Below, piece after piece: positions 59,410-64,000 of a stretch of DNA of 64,000 nucleotides. The notes under the pieces were generated by a model. That model made no database searches. It saw only the letters and a list, made by a program, of their open reading frames with translations, and was not told where the DNA came from. This stretch comes from an uncultured Acidimicrobiales bacterium (GTDB lineage Bacteria; Actinomycetota; Acidimicrobiia; Acidimicrobiales; SHLQ01), in NCBI GenBank assembly GCA_938015295.1, contig CALLQB010000060.1, positions 31,981 through 95,980 on the forward strand, in the 5' to 3' direction. Every line of letters begins with the position of its first letter. Within the stretch, counting starts at the first letter, position 1. The translations under genes and the position numbers were made by a program.

Positions 59410-60839
59410 GCCTCGATCAACAACTCCGCGCCTACATCGATGGCAGTGCAGGGCCCATCGAGCTCAAAGAGATCACCGAAGTCGTCCACGACCACCCGCT
59501 GCCTAGCCCTGCAGATAGTTCGACCTCTCCAAGTCGTCGCTGGGCCTTGACACTCGCTGCGGTTGTAACCCTCGTCGTTTGTTTGGGCGCTGTTCTTTTG
59601 GCCAATCGATTGGGTATCGACAACACCAACCGGGTTGCAACAGAACCAGTACGAGGCGACAGCAGCCTTGCCCAGATTGTTGGCACGTGGACACTGGTCG
59701 ACTCAGGAAGCGAGACGTTTCCCACCGCTGCCAACGATGCGGCAGCGCGCATCAGGAAAGTCGTGGCAACCGACCTCGGCTACTTTGCTTTGGGTAGCGA
59801 GCAATCAGATCAGGGAACAAGCGCGTCCCTGTGGCGCTCGCCCGACGGAGTTGATTGGCAAAGGGCGCAAGACCAACCTTTCGAAGGCGTACGAGCGGCG
59901 ACAGGCGGGGGCACAACAAGTATTGCGCTTCACGACATCGTGAAATTCGCTGGCCGGTACTTCCTGGTCGGCACCCATGGATCTGGCACCGCTGCGCCCA
60001 TTGTTTATACGTCCGAGGACGGTGACACCTGGGTGGAGGAGGCGGTGACCGACGACCGCTTCGGGTTGCTCATTTTCGGTGGCATGGCGGCCACGAGTGA
60101 CGCGCTTGTGGTCGCAGCGAACACGGCCACAGGGTTTGACGAAACCGATCTGTCGCTCGGACCGGTGCTGTGGCGGACAACGGACGGAATCTCCTGGACG
60201 CAGTCGACGCCTGAAACGTTCTCAGACACCGACTACATCGCCGCAATGACACCACAGGGATCAACGCTGGTAGCTGTGGGTGTCACAACCACTGACACAA
60301 CCCGCAACGAGACCCCAAAGTCAAAAGCCTCGGCATGGATCTCTGAAGATGACGGCGAATCGTGGACAACCGCATCGATGCAACCGAACGTGCCGACGTT
60401 GGACGCCTCAAGCCTCAACCTTGTAGCCGATACCCAATCCGAGCTTCTTCTTGCTACCGGATCCTCCTACGACCTCCCCTTGGATCCCTGGACCGCAGAG
60501 ATTGACGTGCGGTACTGGACGAGCACAGATGGCTCGACTTGGGTCGAGCAGAAGCTAGACGGCGAGGTCGAACCCGGAGCACTACCGAACGTGCTCGTCA
60601 CCGATCGAGGGCGTCACGTCCTGACCGCAGCGGCTCCGTCGAGTGACGGAACCAAGTTCATTGAGCGCTTCTGGTCGGCCAACGGCCGATCAAAGCCAAA
60701 GGCATTTTCCAGCCCGGCGGGTGAAGACGGATGGCTCGCCGACGTCTTTACTGTCGACGGCGAATTCTTCGCCATCTTCGAGACTACGCAGTCGGCCGAC
60801 GGCCCGAGCCCGCCGCCCAGAATCTGGCGCCTCAACTAG
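59406..60839 (+). CDS. Membrane-anchored Asp-box beta-propeller protein, candidate anti-sigma/sensor
   Basis: The 477-residue protein has a short cytoplasmic head of about 45 residues, one TM helix (WALTLAAVVTLVVCLGAVLLA about 47-67) and a large external domain. That domain carries at least five Asp-box-like motifs: LWRSPDGVDWQ, VYTSEDGDTWVE, LWRTTDGISWTQ, AWISEDDGESWTT and YWTSTDGSTWVE. These repeats build sialidase/BNR-type beta-propellers. TTG start overlaps the sigma stop, so translation is coupled. The head lacks a clear zinc anti-sigma HXXXCXXC motif, so anti-sigma function is inferred from context alone. Confidence 0.8.
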   Translation: MSLDQQLRAYIDGSAGPIELKEITEVVHDHPLPSPADSSTSPSRRWALTLAAVVTLVVCLGAVLLANRLGIDNTNRVATEPVRGDSSLAQIVGTWTLVDSGSETFPTAANDAAARIRKVVATDLGYFALGSEQSDQGTSASLWRSPDGVDWQRAQDQPFEGVRAATGGGTTSIALHDIVKFAGRYFLVGTHGSGTAAPIVYTSEDGDTWVEEAVTDDRFGLLIFGGMAATSDALVVAANTATGFDETDLSLGPVLWRTTDGISWTQSTPETFSDTDYIAAMTPQGSTLVAVGVTTTDTTRNETPKSKASAWISEDDGESWTTASMQPNVPTLDASSLNLVADTQSELLLATGSSYDLPLDPWTAEIDVRYWTSTDGSTWVEQKLDGEVEPGALPNVLVTDRGRHVLTAAAPSSDGTKFIERFWSANGRSKPKAFSSPAGEDGWLADVFTVDGEFFAIFETTQSADGPSPPPRIWRLN

Positions 60840-60858
60840 CTCGAAGGGCGATAAAGAA

Positions 60859-60907
60859 AAGAGGGGTCAGGCACTTTAGGTGCCTGACCCCTTAAGTGCC
60901 TGACCCC
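60859..60907. repeat. REP-like palindromic repeat, copy 2 (extended)
   Basis: It holds the same 12-bp inverted repeat (60863-60874 with 60880-60891) around TTTAG, then TTAA and a further full right arm GTGCCTGACCCC (60896-60907). That arm's last base is part of the stop codon of the convergent acyl-CoA ligase. The 42 bp at 60859-60900 match copy 1 exactly. It lies 19 bp after the Asp-box gene. Confidence 0.9.
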
Positions 60908-62451
60908 TATTTGTCGCGGAGGAAACGGCGGAGGATTTTGCCGGTGGGCGACTTGGGGACTTCGTCGATGAACTCGACGAGGCGGATCTGCTTGTAGCTG
61001 GCGACCTGGCCTTTCACGAACTCCATGATGTCGGCCTCGGTGGCCTCGGCTCCTGGCTTGAGTGCAACGAATGCCTTCGGCAATTCGCCCGCCTCGACCT
61101 CGGGGATACCGATGACCGCAACGTCAGCAACGGCTGGGTGGGTGATGATGAGTGCTTCGAGTTCGGCCGGCGGAACCTGGAAACCCTTGTACTTGATGAG
61201 TTCCTTTACCCGGTCGACGATGAACACATTGCCGTGTTCGTCGATACGGGCCACGTCGCCGGTGTGCAACCAGCCATCCTCGTCGATGGTGTCTGCGGTG
61301 GCCTCAGGTTTGTTGAGGTACCCCTTCATCACCTGCGGGCCACGAACCCAAAGCTCGCCATCGACGCCGATGTCCTGGTCGTTACCCTCTTCGTCAACCA
61401 GACGACATTCGGTGTTCGAAATCGTGACACCTGAGGATCCGGGCATGTTCTTGCCAGGTGGCGTGCAGTGGCTGACCGGCGAAAGCTCGGTCATACCGAA
61501 GGCCTGCACCACCGGCGCGTTGATACGAGCTGACGCTTCGTCGGCAAGCTCAGCGCCAAGCGGCGCGGCACCCGACACGACCAAGTCGAGCGACGAGATG
61601 TCGTAGTCATCGATAATCGGCTGCTTTGCAAGAGCCAGAACCATCGGCGGAACAGCAAAGAACTTGGCGATCTTGAACTCAGCGATGAGCTCGAGTGAAC
61701 GGACGAGATCAAAGCGAGGAAGGCTGACCACCGTGGCGCCGTTGGACAGGCCGTAGTTCATCAGCACCTGCATGCCGTAGATATGAAAGAACGGCAGCAC
61801 AGCAAGGCAAGCATCGCCATCGTTCATCACCACGGCGTGCTGGCACTGTGCCAGGTTGGCCACCAGATTTTTGTGGGTGAGCATGACGCCCTTGGCAAGG
61901 CCAGTGGTACCCGACGAGTACGGCAACACGACGACCTGTTCGTCGACATCGATCTCGACCTGTTCGATCGGGTCGCCCATGTAGTCGGCCAGCGGCGTGG
62001 CACCCTCAGCTTCGCCCATCGCCACGATCTCGGTCACCGAGGTGCCCTCGATTGCGGCAGCAGCCAGCGGCACAACGGCAGGGAACGCCACCATGATCTT
62101 TGCGCCCGAGTCCATCAGCTGATGGCGAAGTTCCTCCGCGGTGTAGGTGGGGTTGAGCGTCGTCACGGTGACGCCAGCGACAGCAGCGCCGTGGAAGATC
62201 ACCGCGTAGTCGGGAACGTTGGGCGACATGAGCGCAATGACATCGCCGATGCCAAGACCTCGAGAAGCCAGACCACCAGCGAAGGAGTGGATAGCGTCGC
62301 TGAGTCCTTGGAAGGTGTACTCGGCGCCGCTCGCGCCACAATGCATGGCGATGCGGTCGGGCGATGTCGCCACGGGACGCAAGACGTACGACGTGATCGC
62401 GATATCGGGAATTTCAACGTCGGGGAGCGGACTCTTATGAATGATTGCCAT
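60907..62451 (-). CDS. Acyl-CoA synthetase, 4-coumarate-CoA-ligase-like (ANL family)
   Basis: The 514-residue enzyme is complete. The P-loop is LPYSSGTTGLAKGVMLTH, followed by AFGMTELSPV (adenine motif), DGWLHTGDVARIDEHGNVFIVDRVKELIKYKGFQVPPAELEALI (hinge) and SPTGKILRR with the catalytic Lys. GYGMTE-type spacing and KYKGFQVPPAELE match 4-coumarate-CoA ligases and related fatty or aromatic acid ligases. It converts a carboxylic acid and CoA to the thioester via acyl-AMP; the substrate is open. The ATG at 62451 is preferred over 62463. Its stop abuts REP copy 2. Confidence 0.93.
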   Translation of the reverse strand: MAIIHKSPLPDVEIPDIAITSYVLRPVATSPDRIAMHCGASGAEYTFQGLSDAIHSFAGGLASRGLGIGDVIALMSPNVPDYAVIFHGAAVAGVTVTTLNPTYTAEELRHQLMDSGAKIMVAFPAVVPLAAAAIEGTSVTEIVAMGEAEGATPLADYMGDPIEQVEIDVDEQVVVLPYSSGTTGLAKGVMLTHKNLVANLAQCQHAVVMNDGDACLAVLPFFHIYGMQVLMNYGLSNGATVVSLPRFDLVRSLELIAEFKIAKFFAVPPMVLALAKQPIIDDYDISSLDLVVSGAAPLGAELADEASARINAPVVQAFGMTELSPVSHCTPPGKNMPGSSGVTISNTECRLVDEEGNDQDIGVDGELWVRGPQVMKGYLNKPEATADTIDEDGWLHTGDVARIDEHGNVFIVDRVKELIKYKGFQVPPAELEALIITHPAVADVAVIGIPEVEAGELPKAFVALKPGAEATEADIMEFVKGQVASYKQIRLVEFIDEVPKSPTGKILRRFLRDK

Positions 62452-62531
62452 GCCCAAGATCATGCCAGATTACGCGACCTTTCGTCGCTCCAGACCCTTG
62501 CTAGGAACGCGATGCTAGGTGGGGAAGGCGC

Positions 62532-62927
62532 CTAGTGATCGTAGGTGTGTTGCAGCAGCGACGGGTCGAGTTCGTGGTAGTCGCCGGCCTCGGCAACAAA
62601 CAGCGCCTCGTAGGTGTGCAAACCCGTGGGGTGGTCGAGCGAACCCGCGGTAATTGACAGATGATCGGGCTTGTCGGCCGCCCGCCAGAACAAGCTCGAA
62701 CCACAAAGGTTGCAGAACCCGTAGTCGACCGTGGGAGTGCGACTCCACCACTGCAACGAATCCTTTGCGACGAAGTCGATCGCCGCAGCATCACATGCTG
62801 TGGCAGCCATATGGTGCCCGGTTGTGCGCCGGCAAGGGTCGCAATGACAGTTACTTACCGCACGAAGTTCGCCTGTGACCTTGTATTCGACGCCCCCGCA
62901 GGCGCATCTTCCGGTGTGTTCTGACAT
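62532..62927 (-). CDS. GFA/CENP-V domain zinc protein (glutathione-dependent formaldehyde-activating-like)
   Basis: The 131-residue protein has the zinc-binding GFA pattern: GRCACGGVEYKV, SNCHCDPCRRTTG and YGFCNLCGSSLFWRA. Two zinc ions are expected per domain. Family members were described as formaldehyde-glutathione condensing enzymes, but most have unknown roles. The start is the ATG at 62927 (MSEHTGRCACGG); the longer frame adds residues antisense to the next promoter. It is divergent from the aldose epimerase gene. Confidence 0.9.
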   Translation of the reverse strand: MSEHTGRCACGGVEYKVTGELRAVSNCHCDPCRRTTGHHMAATACDAAAIDFVAKDSLQWWSRTPTVDYGFCNLCGSSLFWRAADKPDHLSITAGSLDHPTGLHTYEALFVAEAGDYHELDPSLLQHTYDH

Positions 62928-62981
62928 AAGCCTGTAATTGTCGCACACGATCAGGCACCCGCAGCGCCAGGAAGCCGGTAC

Positions 62982-62987
62982 TACTGT
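62982..62987 (+). promoter_or_regulatory. Candidate -10 box of the aldose epimerase gene (leaderless)
   Basis: TACTGT lies exactly 6 nt (CGGTTT) before the ATG at 62994. Confidence 0.5.
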
Positions 62988-62993
62988 CGGTTT

Positions 62994-63761
62994 ATGCACC
63001 TTCACAACACCCGTGCGCAGGCGACGATTGATCTAACTGGCGGCAAGCTGAGCTCGCTTGTCGTCGACGGCCTTGAGCTTTTGATCATCGACGGCGAGAA
63101 ACCAACACGTTGGGGTTCGTTCCCGATGGCGCCTTGGGCGGGCCGCCTTCCCTACGGAAAACTTCGCTTCGACGGCAACGACTACGAGTTCCCGCTCACG
63201 AGTCCACCGCACGCCAATCACGGCGTGGCCCATCTGCAGGACTGGCAGCAGGTTGATGACCGGACCATCGCCACCGACCTCGCCGACCCTTGGCCTTTCG
63301 GCGGTCGAGTAACCCAAACCTTCGAGCTCACCGACTCGAGTTTCACAGTCACGATCAGCATCACCAACGATGAGCGATCAATGCCTGCCCTCACCGGCTG
63401 GCATCCGTGGTTTCGGCGACAGCTCGACCGGGGCGAACCAGCACAACTCGAGGTAGCGCCCGGGCGAGCGTATGCGGTCGACGCCGACATGATTCCGACG
63501 GGTGCGCTCGTTGCTCCACCTCCTCCTCCATGGAACGAAACGTTCATCGACCTTGCGGCAGCGCCCATCATTCGCTGGCCCGGCGCTCTCGATATCGAGA
63601 TCACCTCGTCGTTCGATCACTGGGTGGTCTTCACCGAGCCAGAGCATGCATTGTGCATCGAACCACAGAGCGGGCCACCAAACCAGATCAACGCTGCACC
63701 GTTCATCGTTGAACCCGGTGCGCCTCTCTCGGGCAACATGACCTTTCGGTGGACGACCTGA
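62994..63761 (+). CDS. Aldose 1-epimerase family protein
   Basis: The 255-residue galactose-mutarotase-fold protein is shorter than GalM. Family segments are RWGSFPMAPWAGRLPYGKLRFDG, PPHANHGVAHLQDW (His for proton transfer) and MPALTGWHPWFRR (second His). WPGALDIEITSS and ALCIEPQSGPPNQIN carry the catalytic Glu. It should interconvert sugar anomers or bind a phosphosugar. A TACTGT box lies 6 nt before the ATG. The next gene starts with a 1-bp overlap (TGATG), so both are co-translated. Confidence 0.9.
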   Translation: MHLHNTRAQATIDLTGGKLSSLVVDGLELLIIDGEKPTRWGSFPMAPWAGRLPYGKLRFDGNDYEFPLTSPPHANHGVAHLQDWQQVDDRTIATDLADPWPFGGRVTQTFELTDSSFTVTISITNDERSMPALTGWHPWFRRQLDRGEPAQLEVAPGRAYAVDADMIPTGALVAPPPPPWNETFIDLAAAPIIRWPGALDIEITSSFDHWVVFTEPEHALCIEPQSGPPNQINAAPFIVEPGAPLSGNMTFRWTT

Positions 63762-64000
63762 TGGGCGCCTTCGACGTGAGCCTCGAAACCGTTCGAGCCC
63801 GCGAGGGCAAGAAGTGGACAAACCATGGCCCCGACGTGCTTGCCGCGTGGGTAGCCGACATGGACTTCGAACCTGCGCCGGCGATACTCGCAGCTGCGCA
63901 GGCCACCCTCGACCGGTTCGACTTTGGCTACAACTACATGGGCGGCGACGATCGGCTGCAAGCGGCGCTTGTTCGCTGGATGCACAAACAACACGGTTGG
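63761..64000 (+). CDS. PatB/MalY-type PLP-dependent aminotransferase / C-S lyase, N-terminal part
   Basis: The frame opens at ATG 63761, overlaps the epimerase stop by one base, and is open to the window end (80 residues). REGKKWTNHGPDVLAAWVADMDFEPAPAIL and FDFGYNYMGGDDRLQAALVRWMHKQHGW match the N-terminus of MalY/PatB cystathionine beta-lyases (KW...WVADMDF, GY). Such enzymes cleave cystathionine or similar thioethers, or transaminate. The catalytic Lys lies beyond the window. Confidence 0.82.
   Translation, partial: MGAFDVSLETVRAREGKKWTNHGPDVLAAWVADMDFEPAPAILAAAQATLDRFDFGYNYMGGDDRLQAALVRWMHKQHGW

Noticed and set aside
58854..60907. CRISPR array
   Set aside because: There are only two copies, 2 kb apart, with genes between them; no regular spacers and no cas genes.
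1..64000. UGA decoded as Trp or another genome-wide reassignment
   Set aside because: TGA terminates many well-defined genes here (for example thiB, thiP, sseA and map) at their expected family ends.
1..64000. tRNA or rRNA genes
   Set aside because: No sequence in the gaps shows a cloverleaf with the conserved T-loop GTTCRANNC context or rRNA motifs that I could recognise.
1..64000. Insertion sequences, integrases or prophage
   Set aside because: No transposase, recombinase or phage structural motif was seen; the REP-like repeats are the only mobile-type signal.

Overview
The window reads as chromosomal DNA of a high-GC actinobacterium. An Acidimicrobiia (Ilumatobacter-like) source is my inference; no marker gene here proves it. 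The support is a DUF3097 gene, a DUF427 protein, two LLM-class (F420/FMN) oxidoreductases, a MetAP with the long actinobacterial N-terminal extension, frequent GTG/TTG starts, and many genes that look leaderless, with a TANNNT box about 6-8 nt before the start codon. Genes are packed on both strands, and no gene-free stretch exceeds 300 bases (largest: about 240 at 17829-18069, 220 at 23815-24037 and 210 at 51590-51801).

Layout. 1-5100: end of an OleC-like ligase and an OleD-like reductase, DUF4332, histidine phosphatase, methionine aminopeptidase, MaoC dehydratase and an alpha/beta-hydrolase without its nucleophile. 5100-12100: DUF937, a lipoprotein, then a TPP riboswitch controlling the thiamine ABC transporter thiBPQ, convergent with thiD, then a sulfurtransferase. 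12100-24000: a GGDEF-EAL receptor, a DUF1501/DUF1800 pair, a ClpN-domain protein, exported proteins, a Lys-rich histone-H1-like protein, a nitrilase and a subtilase with Gly-Asp repeats. 24000-32400: PAC2, a compact type VII secretion-like operon (EssC-like ATPase, WXG100 protein, two unknown proteins) and an ACT-domain gene with a palindromic operator candidate. 32400-51600: sugar transferase, Tag glycosylase, three more GGDEF/EAL-type proteins in different states of catalytic decay, a duplicated zinc peptidase, a CapA-like lipoprotein, a CFA-like methyltransferase, HAD, amidohydrolase, a pentapeptide-repeat membrane protein, an LLM oxidoreductase and DUF3097. 51600-64000: a probable selenoprotein, an MFS exporter, an LLM oxidoreductase with its TetR regulator, DUF427, a soluble reductive-dehalogenase-like protein, a sigma factor/Asp-box membrane protein module bracketed by two copies of a palindromic repeat, an acyl-CoA ligase, GFA, an aldose epimerase and the start of a PatB/MalY aminotransferase.

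The main observation is the gene at 51802-52815. An in-frame TGA (52183-52185) replaces the first Cys of a W-C-G-C redoxin motif, the frame continues for 209 more codons, and a bacterial-SECIS-like hairpin follows the TGA. The second is a recurrent architecture in which short tandem arrays (8- or 20-bp periods) begin exactly on the stop codon of a gene, so that each unit repeats the stop triplet; this occurs at four separate genes. The compact T7SS locus, the repeat-bracketed sigma module and the consistent leaderless promoters also deserve follow-up.
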